Below, piece after piece: positions 1 through 11,313 of a DNA stretch of 64,000 nt. A program made the position numbers and the translations under genes. Source of the DNA: Strongylocentrotus purpuratus. Lineage: Eukaryota > Echinodermata > Echinoidea > Camarodonta > Strongylocentrotidae. The notes under the pieces were generated by a model that saw only the letters and a program-made list of their open reading frames with translations, did no database searches and was not told the origin of the DNA. The stretch covers positions 30,620,640 through 30,684,639 of the forward strand of contig NW_022145596.1 of assembly GCF_000002235.5 (NCBI RefSeq), written 5' to 3'. Position 1 is the first letter of the stretch; each line of letters begins with the position of its first letter.

Positions 1-1
1 C

Positions 2-1921
2 GACACTCAAACGCCAACCATCTGCGGGATGTGTCAGTTCTTCTGTCCATATTCCGGATATTGTATCAACCAACTTAAGCAGTGTAATGGAAATAACGAC
101 TGCATCGAAGGTGAAGATGAAGCCAACTGATATAGTGGATATACGGTACAAGGATGGAAGTTGGAGTTGGTCCTGATATCAAATCAGCTATAGTACATTT
201 CAATCTCCCAACAGAACAGAATTCTATGATCGTATCGCTCTATAAGAGGGAAGCTGACCCTCAAGCTGATCAACCCCACCATGACTTGCCGACTACAAGT
301 ATTGTCAATGAAACGTATTCACACGTCATGGGCCGTCAGTCTTACCTCTGGTCCAATCTGAAGGCAGAAACAGACTATGTATTCACCGCATCTATCTACA
401 TCGGTAGCACGGCATACAACAAGGTGCCTCTTCTTTCTTATAGAACGCCTGCAGATTCGAGAGAGATTGCAACACCCAGCAACGTTAAAGCTAACCTGCA
501 AGTGGAGCCATCGTACCTGTGGGTCAATGTTACATGGAACTACGTGGACACACCTGGTGTTCTGTTTGAGGTCTATTACCGTGACGAGCACTCAAGTACG
601 GCTGATACGCGCTATACAAAGGCAAGGTTTTTTGAGAGCTACCATCTAGAGGAGGACAAACTGTTCTACATCTCGGTTTCTGCTTCAGTCGGTGATGTCT
701 CCGGAAATCGCAGCGCAGAAGTTCCTGTCTTTGTGGGTAGAGGATCTATACAGCCAGCTCCAACCAATATAACCGTAAGGAATATAAAAAAGGACAGCGT
801 CGACCTGTCATGGACTAGACCAGCAGAGCCAATTGAAATAACAATACTTGGCTACATGGTGTATGCTACTGTGAGTTCAGGTGAACTACCACAAAGAAAC
901 ATTGCCAACTCCACCAAGACTAGCACAACTTTGCATAATCTCTGCCCAGGACTCGCGTACGTCTTTGAGGTAGTTGCCTACAACAACCTGGGCCGAGGTT
1001 CCCTCTCAGCGCCCCGGCAAGGTATGACCATAGGCACGCCGTACGGCCGCCTTCAAGACCTGAATGCCACAGTATTATCTAGAAATTCAGTTCAACTACA
1101 GTGGCACGAACCTGCCAGCAAGCCAACTGGCAAAGTGATTTACGACATTGCCTATTCTGTAGGAAACCCAGCTGATTTCAGTAAGTTTCATACCAGTTCC
1201 CTCTCCTACACCATCTATGGCCTATCCCCTGATGTGACCTATCAGTTTGCGGTCAGAATGGCACTCCCATGTGAGGATGCACCCTTCGCCATAGTACGCG
1301 CAATCACAGAGTATGATCAAACATTGCCACCGCGGAACTTGCAAGTGCAGAAAACCGATTTCCAGAACGTCACTTTGCAATGGACGTCTCCAAGGGACTT
1401 TATGCCCTCAGCAATCGCATACATTGCCTACTATTGGAACTTGTCGCAACCATCAGAACGGCACAACATCACAGTTCCAGCCACCGACAAAAGAACCATC
1501 CCTCTAAATGTACCTCATCTGGTTGCAGGAGCTAACTATTCCTTTGAAGTACGCACTAACGCCACATCGGCAGTTAGCAGTGGACAAATAAGAGCTCAAA
1601 CCAAGCTTCCCTCGGAGCCTACTGGATTCCAGGCTTTAGCAGAGAATGGTGTTATACATTTGTACTGGGGACCACCGGAGGATACCTGGAACAAGACCTT
1701 GGGCTTTGCCGTTTATCTGCTAAGGATGAAAGATGTGTTCCCTGGTCAGAAGGATGTACCTAATACCAGAAGATGCTCTAAGAAAGGTGGAGAACAGCAT
1801 CTCTCTCTGGACCATCACAGGAGGAATATCGCCTTATCACTATGAGTTTCCGAAAGACCTTGATCCCGACTTGCACGCAGTGATGATCAGCGTCGACCAG
1901 TATAATAATAATACTACTTAG
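2..1921 (+). pseudogene. LDLa + fibronectin type III receptor fragment (SORL1-like architecture), broken
   Basis: Positions 2-127 encode the end of an LDL-receptor class A repeat (cysteines followed by CNGNNDCIEGEDEAN). A TGA stands where the family's last cysteine codon is expected. From 154 to about 1770, in another frame, lie roughly six fibronectin-III domains with typical W/Y/L core residues (for example DSVDLSW, SVQLQWHEP, NVTLQWTSP and Y-x-F-x-V strands). A further shift near 1770 moves the last domain into the frame ending at 1921. The LDLa-then-six-FN3 order matches the ectodomain of SORL1/LR11, a Golgi-endosome sorting receptor; Sevenless/ROS-type receptors are an alternative. No transmembrane segment follows. 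About 1.9 kb with no clear intron, plus at least three disruptions, suggests a retrocopy or dead duplicate, although an unrecognised short intron near 130-150 cannot be excluded. The 5' part lies outside the window. Confidence 0.55.
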
Positions 1922-2235
1922 TACTTAGGGATTATGACTACATTTAAGCTACTATAAAAAGGTACAATCCTACAATATAGGCTGTAGAACTGTATCTCGA
2001 ATACTCCATTTCACCGTCGTTGGAGCTCCACTTGAAGCGTAGATTCGAGATTCAAGGAGAACATAGCACTCGGTGTGTAGCTCGTTTGCTGGTCTCTGGT
2101 CAAATCTACCATATCCAATATTGGGTACGGCCACTGAAACAATCCGCGAGTGCCGCAGAATGCGGGACTCGCGCGCATATGCGTTTATATACGCCAGAGC
2201 CATACTGGCTCGGGCTGAATCACTACAACTGGCAT
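1922..2235. other. Unrecognised sequence between receptor fragment and BEL element
   Basis: No convincing coding signal. The segment runs up to the left LTR and may be further decayed receptor sequence, but I recognise no domain in any frame. Confidence 0.3.
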
Positions 2236-2637
2236 TGTAGAATTTGACTCCTGACATTGACAGTCAGTGACAGTGGGTGTAAATGGACGTTTTGTATGAT
2301 ATGTTCATGAATATTGATGAAGTCAAGCTAATTAAAGCAGTCAAGTGGTAATAAGATTCAGCTTTTTGGCTTACAATAGAGCAGTATTAGATAATGCTTG
2401 TGATTGTTGATTTATAAGCAAGGTATTTATTATTGTTTATGTTTTGTTTGTTTGTATACAGATTGAACCACACTACAGGTTACTACACGTCACTTCGCTT
2501 CAGAAGTTCAGTCATTGTGCATTGCTTTGCGCTTTGCGCAATTAACGTCATGGTATCATAACACGGCATTGGCAGAACTCCTTTGTTTAAATATACAGTT
2601 GGTAGATGAGGGTGTTTGTGCTGAATTAACGTCAACA
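2236..2637 (+). repeat. 5' LTR of the BEL/Pao element
   Basis: 402 bp with TG...CA termini, matched along its whole length by 10135-10536. It should hold the element's promoter and polyadenylation signals; I did not identify a convincing TATA box. Confidence 0.88.
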
Positions 2638-2689
2638 ATAGTTCAATAACAGGCTTTTTGTGAGCTGTGTTAACTGTCACCTGGTCACC

Positions 2690-3960
2690 ATGAGCTCCTC
2701 AAGTACTGAATCTGCGAGTGAGGCCAAGCCGGATAGACCGGAAGACCCAGCCCTGCAATGCAGTAGAAGCAACGCTAGTGAAATCCAGCCTGGAGATGCC
2801 TCTGCCGTCAGTGTCAGTTCCAGTGTCAGTGCCAAGGCAAAAGGGGCAGCCCTTGCAGCGGAAGTAGAGGCCCTTAAAGAACTTCAAGAGTTACAATTGG
2901 CAGAGTAAAAGCTGAAACAACAGAAGGATGCACTGATGTTAAAGACCAGTTTAAAGGTAGCAGCAGCAGAGGAAAGGGTGCAGCGAAAAGAAGCTGGTGA
3001 TATCAGGCCTCAAGGTAGTATGTCTGAAACAGAGCACCCACAAGCTGATATCAGGCCACAAGGTAGTAGGTCTGGAATGGGGCACCAAGAAGCTGATATT
3101 AGGCCTAGGTCTAGAGTAGAGCATCTAGAATTGATCGAGCTCTTACAGCTCCCCAGAGCTGAACTGATGACCTTCGATGGAGACCCACTGCAATACTGGG
3201 AGTTTTGGAGGTCGTTCCAGCTAAATGTAGATGACACGAGGATCTCTGACTCTGCAAAACTAACAAGGCTTCTTCATTACTGCCAAGGAAATGTAAGAAA
3301 GATTATTCAAGCATGTTCTGCGATGAGTCCCGATCAGGGATATGTCCGACCTAAGGCGCTTCTGCAAGAGCGATTCGGAAACAGACACAAGGTTGCAGAT
3401 GCCTGGTCAAGAAAGGTAACTGAGGGAAATCCCATTCCTCCTCACAATGGTCCAGCTCTGAGGAAGATGGCGGATGAGCTCTGGGTTTGCTACGAAACCT
3501 TGAATGCAATGGGGTACAAGATGGAGCTAAGTTCTCAAAGATCATTAGCCGATATTGTTGAAAGGCTACCCATCTACTTTCAATCTCGATGGATCAGGAT
3601 AGCAAGAAGGATCCAGAGAAAGGAGGACCGACTACCAAACCTTGCTGACCTTGTTTCCTATGTTGATGAGGTAGCTGACGAAGAGAATGATCCGGTATAT
3701 GGCTCTCTTCAGCAGAAAGGAAGGAAACAGGGTATCTCTGGAAGGAAGAAGCAGGTCCCTAACAACCGGAGCAAGGGTGTGTACAGCGTCAAGAGTAAAG
3801 ACGTGTTGAAGTGCAGTTTGTGTGGCCTTGAACACAAACTGTTTGGATGTCCCAAGTTTAAGGGAATGTCACCCCAGCAGATGTTTGACTTCGCCAAGAA
3901 AGAACGTACGGTTGTGTTTCAACTGTTTACTGAAGGAACATATGACGTCAGCGTGTAAGC
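2690..3960 (+). mobile_element. gag region of the BEL/Pao element
   Basis: This part encodes a charged, coiled-coil-like N-terminal section, then the DUF1759-type gag core typical of BEL/Pao: LPRAELMTFDGDP-LQYWEFW, followed by a segment with LLHYCQGN and an RFGN block. A Cys/His knuckle-like stretch (CSLCGLEHKLFGCPKF) lies near 3810-3860. Known gags of this family form the particle and bind RNA. It is part of the fossil at 2236-10536. Confidence 0.8.
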
Positions 3961-4049
3961 TTAAACAGGACTTGTACAGTTGCCGGTTGTGGAATAAAAC
4001 ATACAAAGTTTCTTCACTTTCCCCAGTCTTCAACAGGGGGAAAGGCGCC

Positions 4050-4750
4050 AAACATGACACAGCAGAGAGGTTCAGATAATGCATCGGAGAGCAGTGATAC
4101 CATTGCCACAGCTGCCTCTCATAGTAGTATCACAGGGGCCGGAGGGATGAGAGTTGCACTTCCTATTGTCCAAGTCAGAGTAAAGGCTGCAGATGGTGAT
4201 ACATGTACTGATACATTTGCCCTTCTGGACAGTGATTCCACGGGCAGTTTTTGCACTAACACTAAGGACCTTATGCACAGGCTAGATTCATCTGGCAAGA
4301 AGCAGACGTTGTCTATTTCGACATTAGAGACTGCCAATAGCACTTTGGACTCTGTGGTGATCAGTCTGCAAGTTGAAGGCAAGACTACAGGTGAGAAGGT
4401 TAATCTACCAAGAGTCTATACCAAGTCAAGGATAAATGTCAGTCCTGAACATCTGGCCAAGAGGGAAGATATCAGGAAGTACCAGCATCTATCGGATCTG
4501 AACATTCCAACCATAGATGATGTCCAAGTTGATATGCTTATAGGGCAGGATGGTTCGCAAGCACTTATCCCTCTGGAAGTGAGAAAGGGAAACCCAGGGG
4601 AAGTATATACAGTTCGCACCATGTTGGGATGGACTTTGAATGGCCCGCTTGATGCAGGTGGTTTCCAGGGCCATGTCTCCACGAACTTCGTCTCTGAGAA
4701 CTCAACACTAGATGAACAGGTAAAGCAGTTTTGGGCTATAGATTAAACTG
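4050..4750 (+). mobile_element. protease region of the BEL/Pao element
   Basis: Encodes a retropepsin-like segment: a hydrophobic run, then FALLDSDSTGSF where family members carry an active-site aspartate motif, followed by the downstream segment typical of BEL/Pao DUF1758-type proteases (DVQVDMLIGQDGSQALIPLEV and TMLGWTLNGP). It lies between gag and RT as expected for the family. Confidence 0.75.
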
Positions 4751-5336
4751 GTTCCCTTCTGTCTGACCTGAAAGGAATGTCTGTAATGGACAAGAAAGTT
4801 CTCAAACTGTGGGATGAGAACGCAAGGATGAAAGAAGTTCATTATGAGCTACCAATTCCATTCAGGGAAAGACCACCACCTTTGAAGGATAGTCGATGGA
4901 TGGCACAGCAGAGACTTTCATCGCTGAGAAGGAGGTTGCTCAAGGACAGGAACCTACATATGTGGTATCAGGAAGGTATAGCAGACCTAGTACACAAGGG
5001 GTATGCTGAGACAGTGACTGATGAGTCCTCAGACAAGACGTGTTGGTACCTTCCTCATCACCCTGTCCATAATCCAAAGAAACCAGATAAACTAAGGATA
5101 GTGTTCGACTGTGCAGCGAAATACAAGGGGATCTCTCTTAATGATGTGGTTTTACAGGGGCCGGACTTGACAAACAACTTGCAGGGAGTGTTGCTGAAAT
5201 TCAGGAAGGAACCAGTGGTATTAATGTCCGACATAGAGGCAATGTTCCATCAAGTCCGTGTACCTATAGAAGACAGAGATGTCCTGAGATTTCTGTGGTT
5301 TCCCGATGGCGATCTTGACAAGACTCCCACACTGGG

Positions 5337-6080
5337 CCGTATGCATAAAAAGTAGCAATTGCTTGTGCTAGCCTTTTACTTGAATCCGTATGCATAAACA
5401 TAAGCAATTGCTTGCAAGCAAATGCTTTTGCTAGCAAGCACAAGCAATTGCTTGATGTCCGCAAGCAATTGCTTAAAGATCAAGCAATTGCTTAAAAACG
5501 TATGCATAAAACGAACCTTTTGCTTGTTCTTATAAGCAATTGCTTACGTTTTTTCAAGCTCCGTCATAGCAGCTTGAGCTCTTGCTTAATCGGGACGTTC
5601 GCGGTTAAGCATCATGTTTATGCTCGTTAGAGAAAAACCAAAGTTGTACAGGAGTAGAATAAATCGAGAAGAAATTGCTCCCGAGACCTATCGGAAACTA
5701 TTCCGTTTCGACAAAGAGAACGTTGAGTGGTTAGCACACAGGTTCATACCTGAACATGATGAAAAACGGGGAGGATGTCTGACAACGGTGGAGAGCTCCA
5801 CTACTTAGCGGATCCGGGTTACCAAACAACATTTGAATACACTACTAGTATGCGAAACCCGCCTTTGTTCTCCCATGAATGATGTTTGCACCGGCGTGAC
5901 GTCGCTATTGTTGAGATCGTAAGCAATTGCTTGCTGGAGGCAAGCAAAAGGTTTGAGCACAAGCAAAATGTTATGCATACGGATTTAAGCAATTGTTTGA
6001 GCTTGATCTTTTGCTTGACAAGCAATTGCTTGTGCTTGAAGCAATTGCTTGCAAGCAATTGCTACTTTTTATGCATACGG
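5337..6080 (+). mobile_element. Harbinger-like DNA transposon, non-autonomous, nested in the BEL element
   Basis: A 744-bp insertion with perfect terminal inverted repeats of about 29 bp, starting CCGTATGCATAAAAAGTAGC and ending with the complement. Subterminal regions hold about ten copies of the palindrome AGCAATTGCT, nearly all as AAGCAATTGCTT, and extra internal copies of the GTATGCATA terminal motif (near 5388, 5500 and 5974). The centre keeps only the N-terminal part of a transposase. I could not identify a clean target-site duplication. Assignment to PIF/Harbinger rests on the transposase fragment; the element is too short to be autonomous. Confidence 0.7.
5614..5808 (+). pseudogene. 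Truncated PIF/Harbinger-type transposase (N-terminal fragment)
   Basis: 64 residues from an ATG in the middle of the 744-bp transposon. The stretch EEIAPETYRKLFRFDKENVE followed by WLAHRF resembles the helical N-terminal region of HARBI1-like nucleases (pattern E..Y...FRF..E.V..L). The DDE nuclease domain that should follow is absent; the frame ends at 5808 and the rest of the element is subterminal repeat. An internally deleted derivative is the simplest reading. The family call is tentative because only the weakly conserved N terminus remains. Confidence 0.5.
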
Positions 6081-6629
6081 TCCTATCGAATGTGTGCTCA
6101 CTTATCTGGTGGGACTTGGAGTCCTAGCTGTTGTAGCTATATCCTGAAGAGGACTGCTGAAGACAACCAAGATGAATACTCGACAGAGACTGTGAAGACT
6201 GTGAAAGAGAACTTCTACGTAGATGACTGTCTGGTATCTGTTGCTATAGAATGTGAAGCAGTCAAGCTTGCTGATGAACTTAGGTCTCTTCTAGCTAAAG
6301 GAGGATTTAGACTAAGCAAGTGGGTTAGCAATAGCCCAAAGGTGATGGAGACTATCCCACTCAAAGATAGAGCCAAGAAGATTGCTGGTTTGGATCTATC
6401 TATGGATGCACTACCAATCGAGAGAGCCTTGGGTATTTGCTGGGATGTGGAACAAGACTGTTTCATGTATAACGTCATACCTAAGGACAAGCCCATGATG
6501 AGACGGGAAGTTTTGAGTACCATTGCAACAATGTATGATCCACACGGATATGCTGCTCCCTATGTGATGAAAAACCAAGATGTTGTTACAAGAGATGACA
6601 GCAATGAAGCTCGAGTGGGATGATCCATT

Positions 6630-7150
6630 ACCTACTCATTTGTGTCAGAAGTGGCAATACTGCCTGGATGACATGAAATACATGGAATAATTTACTGTGA
6701 ATAGATGTCTAAAGCCACATGACTTCGGTGAGGTATCTGATCGTCAGCTACATCATTTCTCAGATGCTTCTGAGAAAGGCTATGGTGCAGTGTCCTACAT
6801 GAGACTGACAAACACTGATGGGAAGGTGTAAAGCAGTATTGTGATAGCTAAATCACATGTGACGCCCTTGAAGAAGATCACTGTGCCAAGACTAGATCTG
6901 ATTCGCAGACAGTTGGACTTGTCCATTAGTGAATCTCATTTTTGGACAGATAGTACGATAGTACTCAACTACGTGAGGAATTAGGAGAAACGATACAAGA
7001 TGTTTGTTTCCAATAGAGTTGCTGCTATCCATGAGGGGTCAAATTTAGATCAATGGAGTCATGTAGACTCAAACAGCAATCCGGCAGATGTACTGTCCAG
7101 AGGACAATCAGCAATGGAGTTGAGTCAGAATACAAGGTGGACTGAACAAC
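6630..7150 (+). mobile_element. RNase H region of the BEL/Pao element
   Basis: Translation shows HHFSDASEKGYGAVSYM near 6745-6800, the SDAS motif being typical of the RNase H domain following RT in BEL/Pao, and an ESHFWTDSTIVLNYV-like stretch near 6930-6985. It is part of the fossil. Confidence 0.7.
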
Positions 7151-7339
7151 CAAGCTTCATCAAGCAATCATAAGACAACTGGCCACGAGACGAGACCCAA
7201 CAGTGATGGAGTCTATAGATGAAAAAAATGTGGAAATCAAACAGCCTAAACTATCTTCTCATATGGCAAGTCAGTCTGGTAAAGATGGATCTGATCATGA
7301 AGGAAAGGATGTAATAGATGAGTACATCAGTTATTACTC

Positions 7340-8780
7340 ATCATGTTATTACTCATCATGTTACGTGTAAAGGACTATATGAGAAGCAAGGTTCATAAAA
7401 CGTCATTTGATGTAAAGAGGACACTTGACGCAGAAGACTTGAGAAAAGCTGAACGAGCCATATTGAAACATGTTCAGCAACAATGCTTTCCTGAAGAGTT
7501 AAAAATCCTTCAAGAAAATGCTAAGGAAAGCAAAGGACAGAAATGCAGAATAAAGAAATATAGTCCTCTCTTAAGACTAGACCCAAGGATGTTGAATGAT
7601 GGTCTAGTTCATGTAAGGGGACGTCTTCAGCATGCATCAGTTGAAGAGCAGACGAAGCATCCCATCATTCTACCAAAGATGCATCATATTGTGAAGCTGA
7701 CTGTGCGGCATCTCCATGAAGCGTCAGAGCATTCTGGACTAGAATATGTCCTGTCATCACTCAGGTTGCAGTACTGGGTGATACGAGGTAGAGTGGCAGT
7801 GCGACAGGTGCTGAAGGACTGTGTGGTTTGCAGAAAGCGGTCAGCAGCTCCAAGCTCGCAGAAAATGGCTGACCTTCCAGAAGATCGTGCACTCAGAGAA
7901 GCCACCATTCTCCTATGTTGGTGTAGACTGTTTCGGTCCCTTTATGGTAAAACAAGGACGCTCTCACGTGAAGAGATACGGATGCATCTTTACTTGTTTG
8001 GTGGTACGTGCAGTTCATATTTAAATATTACACTCGTTAGATACAGATTCATTTCTGAACGCTTTGCAGAGGTTCATGGCACGTAGAGCTCAGCCAGAAG
8101 TAATTAGGAGTGACAATGGCACCAGCTTTGTTGGAGGTAATCGCAAACTGAAGGAAGGAATCCAGAACTGGAACCAGCAGAAAATCCAGAATCACTTGTT
8201 GCAGAAAGGAATCGATTTGAATTTCAACCCTCCAAGTGCCTCTCATATGGGGGGGGGGGGGGCTCCTGGGAGAGACAGATCCGGACTATCAGAAAGATCC
8301 TAAGTGCGCTACTGAAGCAACAGGCTCTCTCTGATGAGGGCTTATCAACCCTGGTGTGTCTGGTGGAAGCTGTTATCAACGGTCGCCCGCTCACCGTGGT
8401 TTCTGACGATGTCAGGGACCCAGAACCTTTGACGCCAAACCATCTCCTCCTTCTACGTCAGAGTAATGTATTCCCTTCTGATGTGTTTGGTAAGAGTGAC
8501 ATGTACAGTCGACGGAGATGGCGTCAAATCAAATTTCTCGCAGACGTCTTTTGGCGCAGGTGGACTCGTGAGTATCTACCTGCCCTCTAACAACGACAGA
8601 AGTGGTTAGTACCAACGAGAAATCTAACTGAGGGTGATGTTGTGTTGATTAAGGATGACTTGCCTAGAAATCAGTGGTTGATGGGAAGGATTGTTGAGAC
8701 ATGTGCTGGCAGAGACAATTTGGTTAGGACTGCAAAGGTGAAAACAAAATCAAACAATCTAGTGAGACCGATTCATAAAC
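7340..8780 (+). mobile_element. integrase region of the BEL/Pao element
   Basis: Encodes an HHCC zinc-binding segment (HLHEASEHSG, then CVVCRKR at 7690-7850), catalytic-core pieces ([10 protein letters not shown] near 7920 and VIRSDNGTSFVG near 8100) and the C-terminal BEL segment (LTPNHLLLLR then RRRWRQIKFLADVFWRRWTREYLP, 8430-8590). A poly-G run at 8250-8261 lies within it. It is part of the fossil. Confidence 0.8.
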
Positions 8781-10134
8781 TGTGCTTGATATAATCGGCA
8801 ACATAGAACTCTAACTGAACTGGAAGAACGCTTAGCTGTTATCACATCAAGCACAAATTTGGTATTTCTGAATTTAAGAGAAATATCTGTTATTTGATAA
8901 ATTTATGTTTGTAAAGGATTTGTAAAGAGATAACCACTGCATGCAAATTTGTTATTTTTGGGGGCGTTTACCACTACGGACAGCAAATTCTTCTGTGAGT
9001 GGGAAGATATACCAATGATTCCGCCGACTATTAATCAAGTCAATCCTGTCGAGACCCAATGTTGTAAGTGTTAATTTATGTCAAATCATGTAGTTAAGAT
9101 GTTAAAGAGTAGTATGATTATTAATTTGTGATAATTTAAGGTGTATTAGTAACTGTATTTGATGAAAAGGGTTATGAATTAGCTACATGGTTGGGCATTT
9201 CAAAATGGCTGATCGCATGAGCATGTATAAACAAGTGCATAGGATTGTACATGTATTTGAGTTGATAAAGGCAAGTATGAAACATAAATAATGACATGTA
9301 AGGTTAGAACAACAAATTATTTCAATCTGGACAGCAGAAATCCAGATTTACACCAAAATTGTTTAATTTTCAGGTTCTGGGTTTCTCTTTTACTTTTCTT
9401 CAAGGCCATGTGAAAGATACCAGTAGCCAGAATCAATTTATTGTTACCCTTTTAGTGATGGTTCTGCTTAATCTTAAATAAGTTAATGAATTGTAAAATC
9501 ATCAATTAATAAATTACACTTAAATTCTTAATGCATTACAGAAGCCACAAATAATAAAACAGGCATTCAATCATTTGTTTTGGTAATTTTATTTTTATTT
9601 GTAAGGCAAGACATTCAGTATTTAAAAAAATGCTTAGTACAAATAACATGATAATTTCAGAAATACAAACACAAAAAGAAAATTACAAGACATATGACTC
9701 TTATTAATATAATAACATTGATGGGATATGATAAATGCTACATAATAATAAAATAATATTATTTAATTAATTTTTTTTATATCTATTAACTGAGCACTAA
9801 ATGTTATAAACGTTATACCAAACAACAGAGAACTAAATGGTATAAGCGTTATACCAACCTACAGTGCACTAAATGTATAAGCGTTATACCAATCTACAGA
9901 GCACTAAAAAGTATAAGCGTTATACCAATCTACAGAGCACTAATGGTATAAGCGTTATACCAACCTACAGGGCACTAAATGGTATAAGCGTTATACCAAT
10001 CTACAGAGCACTAAATGGTATAGGGATATAAATGTTTTGAGGTTAACAGGCAAGATAACCGTAGATAAATTACTCAGTTATGTGAAAGGTGATTTAGACA
10101 CAAAACTGGCATGATTTAGCCACAAAACTGGCAT
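8781..10134 (+). other. Non-coding 3' region of the BEL/Pao element
   Basis: About 1.35 kb between the end of integrase and the 3' LTR without coding signal. It is AT-rich and contains the hairpin tandem array at 9785-10021. Unusually long for a BEL 3' untranslated region, so part may be a later insertion or acquired sequence. Confidence 0.6.
9785..10021 (+). repeat. Tandem array of about 37-bp hairpin units in the BEL 3' region
   Basis: About six units carry the core GGTATAAGCGTTATACC, a 7-bp stem (GGTATAA/TTATACC) around GCG, separated by a linker like AATCTACAGAGCACTAAAT. The stem survives in most units despite small changes in the linkers. Confidence 0.85.
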
Positions 10135-10536
10135 TGTAGAATTTGACTCCTGGCATTGACAGTCAGTGACAGTGGGTGTAAATGGACGTTTTGTATGATA
10201 TGTTCATGAATATTGATGAAGTCAAGCTAATTAAAGCAGTCAAGTGGTAATAAGATTCAGCTTTTTGGCTTACAATAGAGCAGTATTAGATAATGCTTGT
10301 GATTGTTGATTTATAAGCAAGGTATTTATTATTGTTTATGTTTTGTTTGTTTGTATACAGATTGAACCACACTTCAGGTTACTACACGTCACTTCGCTTC
10401 AGAAGTTCACTCATTGTGCATTGCTTTGCGCTTTGCGCATTAAACGTCATGGTATCATAACACGGCATTGGCAGGACTCCTTTGTTTAAATAGACAGTTG
10501 GTGGATGAGGGTGTTTGTGCTGAATAAACGTCAACA
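10135..10536 (+). repeat. 3' LTR of the BEL/Pao element
   Basis: 402 bp matching 2236-2637 with about nine differences. It has the same TG...CA ends and the same length. Confidence 0.88.
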
Positions 10537-10724
10537 ATATCAACATGCACAATAAGCTTCTAATATATTATGGATAAATTACATAGGAAATTTTGTAAAC
10601 ACATATTTGCAACAACAAAAAATCGTATAGAACTACTATGACAACTATCAACTAATTACGTAGTGCATTTTGGAACGTTATTGAAATATTATTATGTAAC
10701 TCCTTCTGTAAAGATTTTAAATTC

Positions 10725-10994
10725 TCACCCATTTGTGTTGTATATGGTTTTCATGACGCAAAAGAAAATGTTACAGATATTGATTTAATACTTCCTTATG
10801 CTTTATTTGCAATCTATAAAGCGAGTGTTGGAAATCAATTAAATAAAAATGTAGTGACGAGAATAATAAGCAAATATTTTTTGTTTATGTTGAAATACAA
10901 AATAGAAGTAGAGGAAACCAAAACTAAGACAACGAATTTGAATATTATTAAGTGGAAGAAGACAATTACTAATTTAAAATCTGCTATCAAGTAA
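10725..10994 (+). mobile_element. LINE C-terminal tail (L1/Tx1-like), fragment
   Basis: An open stretch reads HDAKENVTDIDLILPYALFA, then IYKASVGNQLNKN, ending in NLKSAIK and a TAA at 10992. It has the flavour of the C-terminal extension of Tx1/L1 LINE ORF2 proteins (a hydrophobic helix with a KN...-rich tail). An A-rich run (ACAACAAAAAACCACAAAAAA) follows at about 11108. The element is heavily 5'-truncated and begins close to the BEL 3' LTR. Family assignment is moderate; no RT motif is present. Confidence 0.45.
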
Positions 10995-11182
10995 ATAGAG
11001 ATATAATTTGATTTGACCTCATTTAGACATGTGATTAAGTGCTTTGTTATGAATATTTATGTACTATGATGTTATCCATGATTTTATCTGAATAAAGATT
11101 TATTTCAACAACAAAAAACCACAAAAAATTACGTAGTGCATCAACATATCTAGAAAAGTGTAATTAAATTGAGAAATTAATA

Positions 11183-11313
11183 TGCTGAGCGCCTAGCTAG
11201 AAGGCCAGAAGGTCCCATTCTTATAAGTCTTTGGTATGACTCGGCCGGGGTTCGAACCCACGACCTCCCGTTCATGAGGCGGGCACTCTAACCACTGAGT
11301 CACCATGCCCGGT
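11183..11313 (-). mobile_element. tRNA-derived SINE
   Basis: Read on the minus strand it starts GGGCATGGTGACTCAGTGG (an A-box-like promoter), continues through an anticodon-arm-like segment with a CTCATGA loop, and has the B box GGTTCGAACCC. It then runs into a non-tRNA tail ending GGCGCTCAGCATATTAA. A genuine tRNA is unlikely because the acceptor arm does not close and the tail is contiguous. It would be transcribed by RNA polymerase III and mobilised by a LINE. Confidence 0.75.

Larger units (their letters stand above)
4770..6620 (+). mobile_element. reverse transcriptase region of the BEL/Pao element, split by a DNA transposon
   Basis: The left part (to about 5336) shows BEL RT hallmarks: WYLPHHPVHNPKKPDKLRIV, FDCAAKYKGISLNDVVLQGP, LMSDIEAMFHQV and LRFLWFPDGDLDKTP. 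The right part (from 6081) resumes with SPSC, LKRTAEDN and FYVDDCL, the last being the RT catalytic YVDD box. The 744 bp between are the Harbinger-like element, so the two parts flank an insertion of one element into another. Confidence 0.82.
2236..10536 (+). mobile_element. BEL/Pao LTR retrotransposon, fossil copy
   Basis: Two 402-bp direct repeats beginning TGTAGAATTTG and ending GTCAACA bracket an internal region with the BEL/Pao order: gag, aspartic protease, reverse transcriptase, RNase H, integrase. The LTRs differ at about nine positions (about 2%), so the insertion is geologically recent, probably a few million years depending on rate. The copy is broken: the coding region carries on the order of ten disruptions, and a Harbinger-like DNA transposon is inserted in the RT region (5337-6080). 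Target-site duplications are not clear; a short CAAC-like match is the best candidate. BEL elements replicate through an RNA intermediate in a gag particle. Confidence 0.9.

Noticed and set aside
11223-11313. Genuine tRNA gene at this site
   Set aside because: A and B boxes are present but the acceptor arm does not close, and a SINE-type tail follows.
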